48,270 nucleotides of DNA, taken from NCBI GenBank assembly GCA_026709415.1, contig JAPOSZ010000002.1:1-48270 (forward strand), in the 5' to 3' direction. Below, piece by piece: positions 35,401-44,483 of the stretch. The DNA comes from Flavobacteriaceae bacterium. GTDB taxonomy: Bacteria; Bacteroidota; Bacteroidia; Flavobacteriales; Flavobacteriaceae. A program made the position numbers and the translations under genes. Each line of letters opens with the position of its first letter. Within the stretch, counting starts at the first letter, position 1. The notes under the pieces were generated by a model. The model saw nothing but the letters and a program-made list of their open reading frames with translations. It was not told the origin of the DNA and searched no databases.

Positions 35401-35919
35401 ATGGCAAAAGTTGAAACTAAAAATCCTCCTTATACAGCTGCTCATATAGCTAATTATATCCTTGAGAAAGCTAGCATGGACAGCGTAGAAATAACGAACT
35501 TAAAACTACAAAAACTCGTCTACATCTTTTTTGGTTGAAGTCTCGTTTTAGGGTCTAAAAAAGTGCTGTTTAAGGATTCCATAAGAGCGTGGAAATATGG
35601 CCCCGTGATTCCATCACTTTACCATCAATTTAAAAAGTTTGAAGGAAGAAAAATCGAAGAGGGGACCAAAGCGGTTATCTACGATTTGAAAAAGAATATC
35701 ATTAAAGATGCCGATGAGAGAGAAATCAACTCTGAAATTCGTCAAACCTTAGATATGCTGTGGAGAACTTATAAAAACGCCTCGTCAGGACATTTAGTTT
35801 TCTTAACTCACGAAAAAGAGACTCCTTGGTGGAAGACTTATGATGATTTGATTGAAAAAGAAATTCCCGTTAGAAGAATTAAATCTTATTATTTGAGACT
35901 GAAGTTAGGTAAAATATAA
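35401..35919 (+). pseudogene. Panacea (DUF4065, SocA/PanA-like) antitoxin gene with an in-frame TGA
   Basis: One reading frame from ATG 35401 to 35919 encodes a complete Panacea-domain protein of about 172 residues: TAAHIANYILEKA, ITNLKLQKLVYIFFG, then IRAWKYGPVIPSLYHQFKKF and SSGHLVFLTHEKETPWWKTY. It is interrupted once, by TGA at 35536-35538, exactly where relatives have the Trp of a GW-S/Y-L motif. A GTG at 35563 could restart translation and yield 118 residues lacking the N-terminal helices. Panacea antitoxins neutralise diverse toxins encoded next door, and a small membrane protein follows 27 bases later. The alternatives are a sequencing error, read-through or true loss. Confidence 0.78.
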
Positions 35920-35945
35920 TTGATCAAAGAAAATAGCGAGTTTAT

Positions 35946-36302
35946 ATGAATAAAGAGGCAAAGGAATCCAAGTTCATAGAAAAAACTGAAAAGGATAAAA
36001 AATCTAAAGTAACTGAAGGAGAATTATATGATGCGAAAACGAGAAAGGTTAGATCTCAAAGAGAACGAGCAAATCACAGACTCAGAACATTTTATGGTTG
36101 GTTTCTAATATTTTTTATTCCCCTATGGATAATTTCCATATATTGGTTAGTTATATGGAATACCAAACATCATGTTTATTCCGATTCCGTTGTCATTGTC
36201 TCCATAACAACAATCACTGCTATTTTAACGACTCTAGTCGTTATCGTTGCTGGGGGATCTATGAAAATCCCAATTCAAAGCAAAAACAAATCTTCGACAT
36301 AA
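35946..36302 (+). CDS. small two-helix membrane protein, candidate toxin partner of the Panacea gene
   Basis: A 118-aa protein with a very basic and hydrophilic N-terminal half (about 1-48, rich in Lys, Glu and Arg) and two hydrophobic segments, about 49-71 (FYGWFLIFFIPLWIISIYWLV) and 82-104. It starts at ATG 35946, 27 bases after the broken Panacea gene and on the same strand. I do not recognise the family. Membrane-active proteins are one class of Panacea-neutralised toxins, so this is the obvious candidate toxin. That depends on position only. It could equally be an unrelated membrane protein. Confidence 0.6.
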   Translation: MNKEAKESKFIEKTEKDKKSKVTEGELYDAKTRKVRSQRERANHRLRTFYGWFLIFFIPLWIISIYWLVIWNTKHHVYSDSVVIVSITTITAILTTLVVIVAGGSMKIPIQSKNKSST

Positions 36303-36393
36303 CTTAAATTTGTTGCATCATAGCCCAAAATTGGGATGCGACTCACCTATTTTGAATTGTTAAAAACAAGAAAATGCTGTAGGGTTTCCAAAG

Positions 36394-36738
36394 TTATGCG
36401 TTTAACTCTGTTTTAGAAAAGTACTCTAAAATCGCACTCTTAAGCAAAACAATTTGTTCTCCTGATTTTAGATTGGGAAGTTTTTCTTCCAATTTAAAAT
36501 GTGGCCAACCATCTTGATCATACTGGTCAAAAGAATAATACCCATAAGGTTCTAAGATGGTGCAAATACCAATATGAATTAAATTAACATTATCGTCTTT
36601 TCGAAATCTCTGATAAGGCTTGTTATATTCCTGTAATCCGATGAGATAGAGAATTCCTTCCATGTCAATATTTTCTCCAGAAGAAAATTTTTTTGAAAGT
36701 TTTTTAACTAATGAATCCCATTTTTGTTTCTTGTTCAT
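36394..36738 (-). CDS. conserved hypothetical protein of Bacteroidota
   Basis: A 114-aa soluble acidic protein (MNKKQKWDSLVKKLSKKF, DMEGILYLIGLQEYNK, GICTILEPYGYYSFDQYDQDGWPHFKLEE). I recall similar short proteins in other Bacteroidota but no known function. The ATG at 36738 gives the family-like start; the longer TTG reading at 36750 adds four residues. A -7-like TAAATTTG lies at 36755-36748 on the minus strand. No signal peptide or membrane segment is visible. Confidence 0.75.
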   Translation of the reverse strand: MNKKQKWDSLVKKLSKKFSSGENIDMEGILYLIGLQEYNKPYQRFRKDDNVNLIHIGICTILEPYGYYSFDQYDQDGWPHFKLEEKLPNLKSGEQIVLLKSAILEYFSKTELNA

Positions 36739-36879
36739 GTTAATCGGCAAATTTAATTAGCTTACTCTAAATGTTGCACGTATGACCCTAGCTTTCCAAC
36801 GATCAAGGGGCTTAATCTATGCATTCCAATTGGTATTTTTGCTACACATAAGGGCTTGGATTTTGAAGTTTTTTAACGT

Positions 36880-36923
36880 TTTGTTTAATGATCAATGAAG
36901 GTGTAATTTATTATGTCATGACA
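36880..36923 (+). promoter_or_regulatory. weak promoter-like pair and palindrome before cvpA
   Basis: TTTG at 36880-36883 is followed after 20 bases by TAATTTAT (36904-36911), an imperfect -7 element. A perfect 10-bp palindrome, TGTCATGACA, follows at 36914-36923. Either may be chance; the palindrome lies 45 bases before the cvpA ATG. Confidence 0.3.
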
Positions 36924-36967
36924 CGAAAAATCAATCAAAAAAGTTGAGTTTTTAGCTTTTTAAACCG

Positions 36968-37489
36968 ATGGTTTACTATCTTTTAGATATTATCGGAGGC
37001 ATCATCATTCTCATTGGCATTATCAGAGGATATTCCAACGGTTTTGTGATTGAACTGACCCAAATAGCTTCTGTATTTATCGGGATTATCGTTGCCCTAA
37101 AATACACCAATACCATTGCCACTCTTGCTCACCAACAAGTGGCATTTAGTTTTGAATTAATTCAAATTGTTGCGTTTTTTATAGTATTTGCTCTTGTGGT
37201 CATGATCATGCATTTTATCGGAAATCTCATTACAAGACTCTTAAAACTCATTTTTCTTGGTTGGTTCAATAGATTACTGGGTGTCATCTTTGGCGTCATC
37301 AAAGCTATGTTACTACTTTGTTTGTTGGCCGTCATAGCGCAAAGAGGAAACGATGTCATACAAATTATCCCACAAGCTTATTTTGATCATTCGATTTTAT
37401 ACCAATTTAGTCTTGGTTTAGGAGAATCCATACTAGACTTCTTTAGTTATGATTCCATAGAAAAGAACACTCCCAATCAAACGACTTGA
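36968..37489 (+). CDS. cvpA: CvpA family inner-membrane protein
   Basis: A 173-aa polytopic membrane protein of the CvpA (colicin V production) family with about four hydrophobic segments (roughly 4-24, 28-48, 62-86 and 105-125). Family cues are the GFVIELTQIASVFIGI start and the basic-glycine NRLLGVIFGVIKAMLLL segment. CvpA is linked to envelope stress tolerance and secretion of colicin V; the exact activity is unresolved. It converges on batE with one base between the stops. Confidence 0.88.
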   Translation: MVYYLLDIIGGIIILIGIIRGYSNGFVIELTQIASVFIGIIVALKYTNTIATLAHQQVAFSFELIQIVAFFIVFALVVMIMHFIGNLITRLLKLIFLGWFNRLLGVIFGVIKAMLLLCLLAVIAQRGNDVIQIIPQAYFDHSILYQFSLGLGESILDFFSYDSIEKNTPNQTT

Positions 37490-37490
37490 A

Positions 37491-38288
37491 TTATTCAATA
37501 ATTCTCAACTCGGCATCATTGACCCAACCGCTAGCTCCATTGGCAAGACGAATATTTTGCCACTGTTGTAAGTTTTCAATCAATTCCACTTTTGTTCCTT
37601 CATGAAGATAAAATTGAATTTCAGATCGCTCGTTGGGTTCAGAAAAAATCTCTATCTGTTCAGAAAAGATAATGGCATAGATGCGATTGTTTTTGTGATT
37701 ATTTAAGTGATAAGTTGTAACAGAAGACAAAATCCACAATAGCAAAAAGAAGCACATTCCCCCAAATAGAATTTTTTTTTGACTCGGGGCACCTGACCAC
37801 AAAAACCAAATAAATAGAATTAATATCATCCATCCCGCAATAACGGTTATCAATGCCCATCGATCGATTGAAAACAGTCTAAAATATTTTGACATGAGTT
37901 GCTCAATTGGAGAAGTTCTTAAAGGAACAATGGTGTCTAATGTCATATTTTGAGCAAATTCACTGTTGATCAAAATGTCTTCATTAGTGGGGCCCAGTAA
38001 TTTCGCTTTTTCAAAATAAAAATTAGCTTGGCCAACCATATTGAGTCGATAATAACTATTAGCCATATTGAAATATAATTCAGGACTATGTTTGCCTTGC
38101 TCTAAAATTTGATTGTACAATAATAGGGCTTGCTGAAATTCTCCATTGTTATAGGCTTCGTTTCCTTGGCTAAAAATTTCTTCAAGAGAAGATTGACCCC
38201 AAAGTAACATCGGACTTGAACTGAATAAAAACAAAAAAACAACCGATTTAAAATTGATATTACAAAAGGTCAACTGTGGTGAATTCAT
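37491..38288 (-). CDS. batE: BatE: TPR and SH3-like membrane protein
   Basis: The last gene of the bat operon, 265 aa. In order: a signal (MNSPQLTF... to LLWGQ, about 1-31); TPR repeats (about 35-100, GNEAYNNGEFQQALLLYNQ and ELYFNMANSYYRL); two membrane segments (about 140-185); and a C-terminal SH3-like domain (IEIFSEPNERSEIQFYLHEGTKVEL, then GWV). It is predicted to be periplasmic and membrane-bound, and to scaffold the Bat complex, which is tied to oxygen or stress tolerance. It is one base from batD. Confidence 0.87.
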   Translation of the reverse strand: MNSPQLTFCNINFKSVVFLFLFSSSPMLLWGQSSLEEIFSQGNEAYNNGEFQQALLLYNQILEQGKHSPELYFNMANSYYRLNMVGQANFYFEKAKLLGPTNEDILINSEFAQNMTLDTIVPLRTSPIEQLMSKYFRLFSIDRWALITVIAGWMILILFIWFLWSGAPSQKKILFGGMCFFLLLWILSSVTTYHLNNHKNNRIYAIIFSEQIEIFSEPNERSEIQFYLHEGTKVELIENLQQWQNIRLANGASGWVNDAELRIIE

Positions 38289-38289
38289 T

Positions 38290-40065
38290 TTAAAGTTGTT
38301 TGTCTAATTGAGCCATGATTCGACTGGCAATTTCAAAGTCCTCTCTAACATTGACTGTTAATCCAAGTCCATATCGAGCCTGTTCACAATTGCTTAATAG
38401 GGCGATAAATTCATGCATAATCTCATCATCCACTCCATTATGATTGAGTAATTCTCGGATTTTGTCTTTGCTGAATTCAATGGTCTCAATTTTAAATTTG
38501 GCTTTTAAATAGGTATGAAGTCCTTTTTCAAGAGCCAAATAAAAAGCCGATGGTTGATTCATTTGCTTTTTGGCAGCACTTAAAAACTTTTTAGCCAATC
38601 GATTAGCTGTCTTTTGTTGTTTCGAAAGAGGATCCGATTTTCGATCAAACAACAATTTTTTAGTCAATAAGACGATGATCATCAATAACCATGGGGTTAA
38701 AAACAATGTCCAAAACAGCGTGCTTAACCAAAATCCCTTTTCTAAAATACTTTCTAACGAGGTATTGAGCTTTATGAATCGAAATGATTTTGTTTCACCG
38801 GTCACCAAATTGATTGATGGGTTGGCTTGATTGACAGTTGAAATGGTGGATGCAGGATCTGTCGGATCTCCATAAACCGAAATGATTTGTTCTTGTGAAT
38901 TAATCATTTTATAGATTTCTAGTTCAGGATCGAAATAAGAAAAGGTCAATGATGGGATTGGATAACTTCCTTGAACTCTGGATACAATGGTGTAAATGTC
39001 TTCCACTTGTCCGCTCGAAGAACTCCCTTGAATGTTAATGCTTTCTTGCCTTTCTGGCTGAAATACTTCAAGATTACTAGGAGCTATCAATTCTGGTAAA
39101 GGAAATAATCCCAGATTTCCTCTGCCTTCGACTTTGACTCTAATTTGAAGCGATTCTGAGGCATTCAAGCTCGTTTTATTAGCCAAAACATTAAAATCAA
39201 AAGTGCCTACGGCTCCAGAAAACCCCGCCGGTTGTCCTTCTAATGGCAACTCTTTCACATTAATCCTACGGGGATTGGTGCTGATATTTTCTTGCACTTG
39301 GTTATAGATTCGACTGCCGAATAAATCTCTTCGATTGGTAGGAACACTAATGGTCATCCCCAAAACCAAAGGGTCTAATTCTATTATTCCTGACCGTTGT
39401 GGATACAACAACACTTTTTTCCATAGCACTTCATTATAAGGTTGACCATTGTAAGAGCCTCTAGGGTTGACTTTGATTTGCCCGATGTCAATGTTGTTGC
39501 TCCAAAAATCAGCATAAGATGGGGTATTGATTTGAGTGACATCAGAAATATTGACGGGATTTTGAAAATATAATTTGTATTCCACAAGAACGCCCTGATT
39601 GATATAAGGTGATGCATTCGAGATATGGGTCACTAAATGCACATTGTCTTGTATCTGAAATTGGTAATTATTGGGATCATTAGGTCTTTCAACGGCATCG
39701 GTAACTTGAACGGTTACTGGCTCGGTTTTATACTCTTCGCCCTCAAACGTTACGGCGGCTTGCTCTATGGTGATGAAACCTTTTCTATTGGGTTGTAAAA
39801 AATAGGAATACGATTTCGAAAACGAACTCACACCATTGATGTACTGACGAGATACGCTTTGTGAAGGACCGCTAACGACTCGAAATCCTTCAAAGGAGGG
39901 CGGAATAAAGTTGTCTCCATTTTCATTCATGACAAACTCGACTTGTAAATTTTCATTCAATCCAAGCTTGTCTCGACTTAATTTGGCTTCAAACGTAATT
40001 TGTGAAAAGACACTGAATGGTAATACCAAACAAAACCAAAGCAAAATGGACACTTTGCCTCTCAT
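38290..40065 (-). CDS. batD: BatD family protein
   Basis: A 591-aa BatD protein. It has a Sec signal (MRGKVSILLWFCLVLPFSVFSQ), a large periplasmic part of Ig-like repeats (FEAKLSRDKLGLNENLQVEF, then NKTSLNASESLQIRVKVEGRGNLGLFPLPEL), a transmembrane helix near 450-472 (FWLSTLFWTLFLTPWLLMII) and a cytoplasmic tail with a C-terminal helical domain (about 490-591). The ATG at 40065 follows the batC stop by two bases; the TTG nine bases earlier is less likely. The family is required for aerotolerance in Bacteroides and Leptospira. The mechanism is unknown. Confidence 0.9.
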   Translation of the reverse strand: MRGKVSILLWFCLVLPFSVFSQITFEAKLSRDKLGLNENLQVEFVMNENGDNFIPPSFEGFRVVSGPSQSVSRQYINGVSSFSKSYSYFLQPNRKGFITIEQAAVTFEGEEYKTEPVTVQVTDAVERPNDPNNYQFQIQDNVHLVTHISNASPYINQGVLVEYKLYFQNPVNISDVTQINTPSYADFWSNNIDIGQIKVNPRGSYNGQPYNEVLWKKVLLYPQRSGIIELDPLVLGMTISVPTNRRDLFGSRIYNQVQENISTNPRRINVKELPLEGQPAGFSGAVGTFDFNVLANKTSLNASESLQIRVKVEGRGNLGLFPLPELIAPSNLEVFQPERQESINIQGSSSSGQVEDIYTIVSRVQGSYPIPSLTFSYFDPELEIYKMINSQEQIISVYGDPTDPASTISTVNQANPSINLVTGETKSFRFIKLNTSLESILEKGFWLSTLFWTLFLTPWLLMIIVLLTKKLLFDRKSDPLSKQQKTANRLAKKFLSAAKKQMNQPSAFYLALEKGLHTYLKAKFKIETIEFSKDKIRELLNHNGVDDEIMHEFIALLSNCEQARYGLGLTVNVREDFEIASRIMAQLDKQL

Positions 40066-40067
40066 GT

Positions 40068-40835
40068 TTACCAATCTTTTCTTGCACTTTGAGACGTTCC
40101 TCTTACTCTTTGTGCATTGATTTTTTCTTGTACATTTTTTTCTTGATTATCCATTGCTTGAAGAAGATTCTTTATTTGCTGAGGTGATAATCTGTTTTGC
40201 TGCTGTGGTTGAGGATTTTGATCTTGCTGTTCTTGGTCTTGACCAGATTGATTATCCGGTTGACTTTGTCCATCATCTTGATTCTCATCTGAAGAATCCT
40301 CTTCAGATTGATTTTCATTTTGATCATTTTGATCGGACTGATCATCCTCTTGGTTCTCTTGATTCTGTTCCGATGGATCATTTTGTTGTCTTTCTTGTTC
40401 CAAAAGAGATTTAGCCAATGCATAGTTGTATCTTGTTTCATCGTCTTTGGGATTGTTTCGCAGTGCATTTTTATAAGCTTCCACGGCTTGGGGATAATCT
40501 TTTTTTTTCATCAAAGCATTTCCCAAATTGTGAAACGCTTTATGCCTTTTTTCGTTGGAAGTAGCTAGTTTTTGAGTTTGAAGAAACCGCTGGGATGCTT
40601 CTTGATAATCTTCACTTCGGTAATGGACGTTCCCCAAATTATAAACGCCTTCCATTTGTTGAGGAGATTCAGAAATAGCTTTTCTAAATTTAAATTCGGC
40701 TTTAGTATAGGATTTTTCAACCAATTTTTGATTGCCTTGATGAATTAAATTTTGGGCATCTTGGGCATGCGCTGAAAACCAAAAAGGGCTTAAAATTCCA
40801 ATCAAAATGGGGATTTTTAGGCTATTTATTTTCAT
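40068..40835 (-). CDS. batC: BatC: exported TPR protein with Asp/Gln/Asn-rich tail
   Basis: A 255-aa protein with a signal (MKINSLKIPILIGILSPFWFSAHAQ), three TPR units (about 25-145: AQNLIHQGNQKLVEKSYTKAE, VYNLGNVHYRSEDYQEA, FHNLGNALMKKKDYPQAVEAYKNAL) and a low-complexity segment at 148-213 dominated by Asp, Glu, Gln, Asn and Ser. The tail ends LSPQQIKNLLQAMDNQEKNVQEKI, a conserved C-terminal helix of BatC-type proteins. ATG 40835 overlaps the batB stop by 14 bases. TPR proteins of this operon probably link the VWA partners. The acidic linker is long, making the protein flexible. Confidence 0.88.
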   Translation of the reverse strand: MKINSLKIPILIGILSPFWFSAHAQDAQNLIHQGNQKLVEKSYTKAEFKFRKAISESPQQMEGVYNLGNVHYRSEDYQEASQRFLQTQKLATSNEKRHKAFHNLGNALMKKKDYPQAVEAYKNALRNNPKDDETRYNYALAKSLLEQERQQNDPSEQNQENQEDDQSDQNDQNENQSEEDSSDENQDDGQSQPDNQSGQDQEQQDQNPQPQQQNRLSPQQIKNLLQAMDNQEKNVQEKINAQRVRGTSQSARKDW

Positions 40836-41859
40836 TGAATAAATTGATTTTTTGAATCCATTTTGTCTTGGTCTCGAATATAAATATATCCAAAAAGAGC
40901 AAGACAATCACCATGAATATAAACGGTTGAAACCGATCTTTGTAACTGATAAATTCTTGACTTTCAAACTCTTTTTTATCAATTTGATCTAGCGATTGTG
41001 CAACAAAATCCAAAACGGCTTGTGTATCGTTACCATCTTGATATTGACCTTGAGAAATTTGAGCAACGCTTTGAAGGATTTGGGTGTTTCGCTTGGTAAT
41101 GACCACATTGCCATCAATATCTTTTTTATAGGATTCAATCACTCCCCCTTGTTTAATTGGTATGGGAGCTCCTGTTTCTGTACCGATGCCAATGGTAAAT
41201 ATTTTAACCCCTTTTTCTACAGCGGCTTCTACAGCACTTTCAATTTGTTGCTGATGATCTTCACCATCGGTCAAAAGAAAAATGATTTTATTGGTTTGAT
41301 TGGATGAATCAAAATAAGAAGAAGACAAACTGATGGCACTCGAAAGCGCCGTTCCTTGGGAAGATAACATATCCGTATTGAGTGCTTGTAAAAACATTTT
41401 AGCTGCACTATAGTCTGTAGTAATAGGCAATTGTGGAATGGCTTGAGCCGCATAAGCCACAATACCGATGCGATCACTGACCAATTCAGAAATAATAGAA
41501 TTGACCAAATGTTTGGCTTTTTCTATCCGATTGGGAGCCACATCTTCAGCTAGCATGCTTTTAGACACATCAACGGCAAAAACGATATCCACTCCTTGTC
41601 GTCTAACCGTTTCGACTTCTGACCCTATTTTAGGGTTCACCAAGGCCATGGTCAATAAACCAATCATCAGAGAAAAAAGAAACAGTTTCAGCCCCGGTTT
41701 GAATTTTGAACGGTTTGGTGAAAGAATATCGAGCATTTCCGGTGTCGCAAACGCTTTTTGTGCTTTATGCTTCCATCGTTTAATCATATAATACCCCAAC
41801 CAAATCACTGGTAAAAGCAATAAAATATAGAAATATGTCGTGTTGTCTATTTGATACAT
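40822..41859 (-). CDS. batB: BatB: VWA-domain membrane protein
   Basis: A 345-aa membrane protein with a von Willebrand A domain. N-terminal helices (about 8-25 and 55-75) flank a MIDAS metal-site motif, VFAVDVSKSMLAED, followed by QGTALSSAI and LLTDGEDHQQQ. The C-terminus has a third helix (FIFMVIVLLFLDIFIF). It probably presents the VWA domain to the periplasm or cytoplasm for metal-dependent protein contact. It is encoded directly after batA, with adjacent stop and start. Confidence 0.9.
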   Translation of the reverse strand: MYQIDNTTYFYILLLLPVIWLGYYMIKRWKHKAQKAFATPEMLDILSPNRSKFKPGLKLFLFSLMIGLLTMALVNPKIGSEVETVRRQGVDIVFAVDVSKSMLAEDVAPNRIEKAKHLVNSIISELVSDRIGIVAYAAQAIPQLPITTDYSAAKMFLQALNTDMLSSQGTALSSAISLSSSYFDSSNQTNKIIFLLTDGEDHQQQIESAVEAAVEKGVKIFTIGIGTETGAPIPIKQGGVIESYKKDIDGNVVITKRNTQILQSVAQISQGQYQDGNDTQAVLDFVAQSLDQIDKKEFESQEFISYKDRFQPFIFMVIVLLFLDIFIFETKTKWIQKINLFNENK

Positions 41860-42864
41860 CTAAATAAAACTTCTAAAAAGGGTTTTTCTTAATATCCACT
41901 GCATGACTAACAAGATTAATCCAATGATGACAGGCATTCGATACATTTCTTGGTAATTATAGTATTTAAATTCTTCTATTTCTGTCTTTTCTAGTTTATT
42001 GATTTCTTCGTAAATTTCTTCTAAACTACGATTGTCGGTTGCTCTAAAATACTGTCCACCTGTCGACTGGGCTATTTCTTGTAATAATTCTTGATCGATT
42101 TCGACTTCGGTCAATCCATATTGAAATTGACCATTTGGTAATATAGCTACCGGGGCCATGGCTTGTCCGTTACTTCCCAAACCTATGGTATAGGTTTTTA
42201 TGTTGAATTCTTTGGCCAATTCCACAGCGGCTAGTGGGTCAATAAATCCGGAATTATTGACTCCATCCGTCAATAAAATAATGACTTTACTTTTTGATTT
42301 GCTATCCTTTAGTCGGTTGACAGCGGTTGCTAAACCCATTCCAATGGCGGTGCCATCTTGCAGTATTCCTTGATAGGATACTTGACTCAGGGCATTTTTG
42401 ACAATTGATTGATCGCTCGTGATAGGGGTTTTAGTATAACTTTCCCCGGCATAAACGACTAATCCAATTCGATCGGTATAACGATCTTCAATAAAATTAG
42501 CGGCCACTTCTTTTAAAGCCGTCAATCGATTAGGTTTTAAATCTCTAGCCAACATGCTCGATGAAACATCAATCGCCATAACAATATCAATGCCCGAAGA
42601 AGTAAAGGATTGCGTGGAAACATTGACTATTTGAGGGCGAGCCAATCCCAAAACAAAAAATCCCAGAGCGAATAACTGCAAACTCGGCAATAAAGGCAAT
42701 GCTTTTGGAATGAATGATTTAGAGTTTTTGAACCCTTCTAAGGATGGCAGTTTGACCAGTGGTCGGGAACTAGTCCAAAAGAAATAGTAGCCAGCGGCTC
42801 CGATCGGCATCAAACATAACAACCATAAAAATTCTGGATTTTCAAAAACTATTTGATCGATCAT
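41860..42864 (-). CDS. batA: BatA: VWA-domain membrane protein
   Basis: A 334-aa paralogue of BatB with the same layout: helices near 12-30 and 57-74, the VWA MIDAS motif VMAIDVSSSMLARD, DGTAIGMGLATAV and LLTDGVNNSG, and a C-terminal helix (MPVIIGLILLVMQWIL). BatA and BatB are thought to interact with MoxR-type ATPases. The start overlaps the previous stop by ATGA, so the genes are coupled. Confidence 0.9.
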   Translation of the reverse strand: MIDQIVFENPEFLWLLCLMPIGAAGYYFFWTSSRPLVKLPSLEGFKNSKSFIPKALPLLPSLQLFALGFFVLGLARPQIVNVSTQSFTSSGIDIVMAIDVSSSMLARDLKPNRLTALKEVAANFIEDRYTDRIGLVVYAGESYTKTPITSDQSIVKNALSQVSYQGILQDGTAIGMGLATAVNRLKDSKSKSKVIILLTDGVNNSGFIDPLAAVELAKEFNIKTYTIGLGSNGQAMAPVAILPNGQFQYGLTEVEIDQELLQEIAQSTGGQYFRATDNRSLEEIYEEINKLEKTEIEEFKYYNYQEMYRMPVIIGLILLVMQWILRKTLFRSFI

Positions 42865-44480
42865 GTTCCCTCTTGATTTTGGATTTCAAAACTTTCCAGT
42901 ATGCGGTCTTTTATCTCTGATGCGTACCGATCATCGGTGGGGTAAATCAATTTGAAATTGATTTGCCTTTGCTCAAATAATACCAGTATCACTGTAAAGT
43001 CATAGCGGTTTGTTTGGACTTGGTCGTCGCTAGCGTAATCAAACCTTCCATCAATGGAAATTGCCTGGTCTCCTTTTGGTAAGGTGATTTGATTTCCATC
43101 AATAAATATATTTCGACCGCCTAATTCTTGGATCTGGTCTGCCACTTTTTCAATAAACATCTCCCCACTTGGTGGCACGATGGAATCTTGACTTGGAGTG
43201 GTTCCTGTTACCTGATGATCAAAGGGTCCATGATATAATGAACTATAAAATCGATCTCCTAACACACCCCATTCAAAAAGGGACTCCTGTCGTTTTGTGG
43301 TTTCTTGGCGAATGAGTACTTGGGGGGTTGTCAACTGAACCGATGGCCAACCATATTCCGATTGTACCCAATTGGACTGCAGCATTCTTTTTGTCGGATA
43401 CCCCAGTATGGTATCTCGAACTGGATAATATCCGTGGATGAGCATGGAAACCACCAGCCCGATGACTAATAGCCCAAAAAAAGAACTCAACCCATAGATG
43501 AGTTGCTGTCTTTTTTTCTTTTTTGCAAGCATCATTTGAAAAGCTTGGGTTTCTTTTAATTGTTCTTCGGTAGGTTCCGGTAGGGATTGCCTGACATCAA
43601 TGACCGTTGATTGGACTAACTCTTTATCGCTTTGAGCAACTTGGGGATCTAGTTGCATTCGAGCAAATTTTACCATGTCAGCATTGTTGAGAGCCCCTTC
43701 TAGATCAGCAATCCATTGAGAATGTGATGATAGCTTTTCTTCTTTTTGGTATTGATGGAGCTTATCAAGCAATTCTCTTGAAGTACTTTCTAAGGCATCA
43801 ATATCCGTCTCGTTTTCTAAATAATGCCTCAAAATATCAACCAATTGGGTATAGAAATCTTTGTAATCTCTTTGAGATTCTAGTTTTTGGTTTTCTAAAT
43901 TTTTTAAATCTTTTAGGGCTTTTTCAAAGGGGGACAGTCCTAATTCTTGTAGTTTTTTTTGTTGTTTTTTGAAAAAATAAGTATGAATGATGCCAGCCAG
44001 GATAAACAGCCCCAATAACCCATACAAAAGGATTCGAATCAATCGATCATAATTTCGATGTACGCCCATGAAGGGTTTGATATCAAACATGGGTTGTTGC
44101 AATGTATCGACAGCTACCGTATTGACCCTTATGGGAATGGAGTCACTGACTTGGATAAAGCCATTGACAAAAACGGCTTGTTGGGGAATAATATAATTTC
44201 CTGAATCGAATTGAATCAGCCCATATTTTTTAACAAACGTGTAATGACTTTGGGCTTTGATGGTATCCAACAAACTTTCTTCGATGATTTCAAATGGCGC
44301 AAATCTTGGATTGGCCGGAAACTCAACTTGGGCAAGCGTATCAATCGTTAATTCTAGCGTCAGATTCAACTGCTCTCCAATTTTAAGTTCCGTCGTATCT
44401 ACTTTAGCTTCCAAACCTGTTTGGATTTGACCGTAACTGAGATAACATCCCAAAATCAAAAAAATCAACCCCCTTTTCAT
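42861..44480 (-). CDS. membrane protein of the bat operon, BatD-like N-terminus
   Basis: A 539-aa membrane protein between DUF58 and batA. It has a signal (MKRGLIFLILGCYLSYGQ), a BatD-like Ig segment (KVDTTELKIGEQLNLTLELTIDTLAQVEFP, about 25-125), one transmembrane helix (about 150-170), a cytoplasmic helical region (about 175-320), another helix (about 325-347, GLSSFFGLLVIGLVVSM) and a long C-terminal domain with KLIYPTDDRYASE. The C-terminal part is not in the usual short form of this operon gene. The role is unknown beyond bat-operon membership. Confidence 0.8.
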   Translation of the reverse strand: MKRGLIFLILGCYLSYGQIQTGLEAKVDTTELKIGEQLNLTLELTIDTLAQVEFPANPRFAPFEIIEESLLDTIKAQSHYTFVKKYGLIQFDSGNYIIPQQAVFVNGFIQVSDSIPIRVNTVAVDTLQQPMFDIKPFMGVHRNYDRLIRILLYGLLGLFILAGIIHTYFFKKQQKKLQELGLSPFEKALKDLKNLENQKLESQRDYKDFYTQLVDILRHYLENETDIDALESTSRELLDKLHQYQKEEKLSSHSQWIADLEGALNNADMVKFARMQLDPQVAQSDKELVQSTVIDVRQSLPEPTEEQLKETQAFQMMLAKKKKRQQLIYGLSSFFGLLVIGLVVSMLIHGYYPVRDTILGYPTKRMLQSNWVQSEYGWPSVQLTTPQVLIRQETTKRQESLFEWGVLGDRFYSSLYHGPFDHQVTGTTPSQDSIVPPSGEMFIEKVADQIQELGGRNIFIDGNQITLPKGDQAISIDGRFDYASDDQVQTNRYDFTVILVLFEQRQINFKLIYPTDDRYASEIKDRILESFEIQNQEGT

Positions 44481-44483
44481 TCT

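Noticed and set aside
35536-35538. TGA read as tryptophan throughout this genome
   Set aside because: Several intact genes end with TGA (for example sufE and the HipA-like gene), and the DUF4276 gene also has a TAG, so reassignment is unlikely.
40154-40568. Overlapping frames opposite batC (86-98 aa)
   Set aside because: They mirror the low-complexity Asp/Gln/Asn segment of batC and are an artefact of its repetitive codons.
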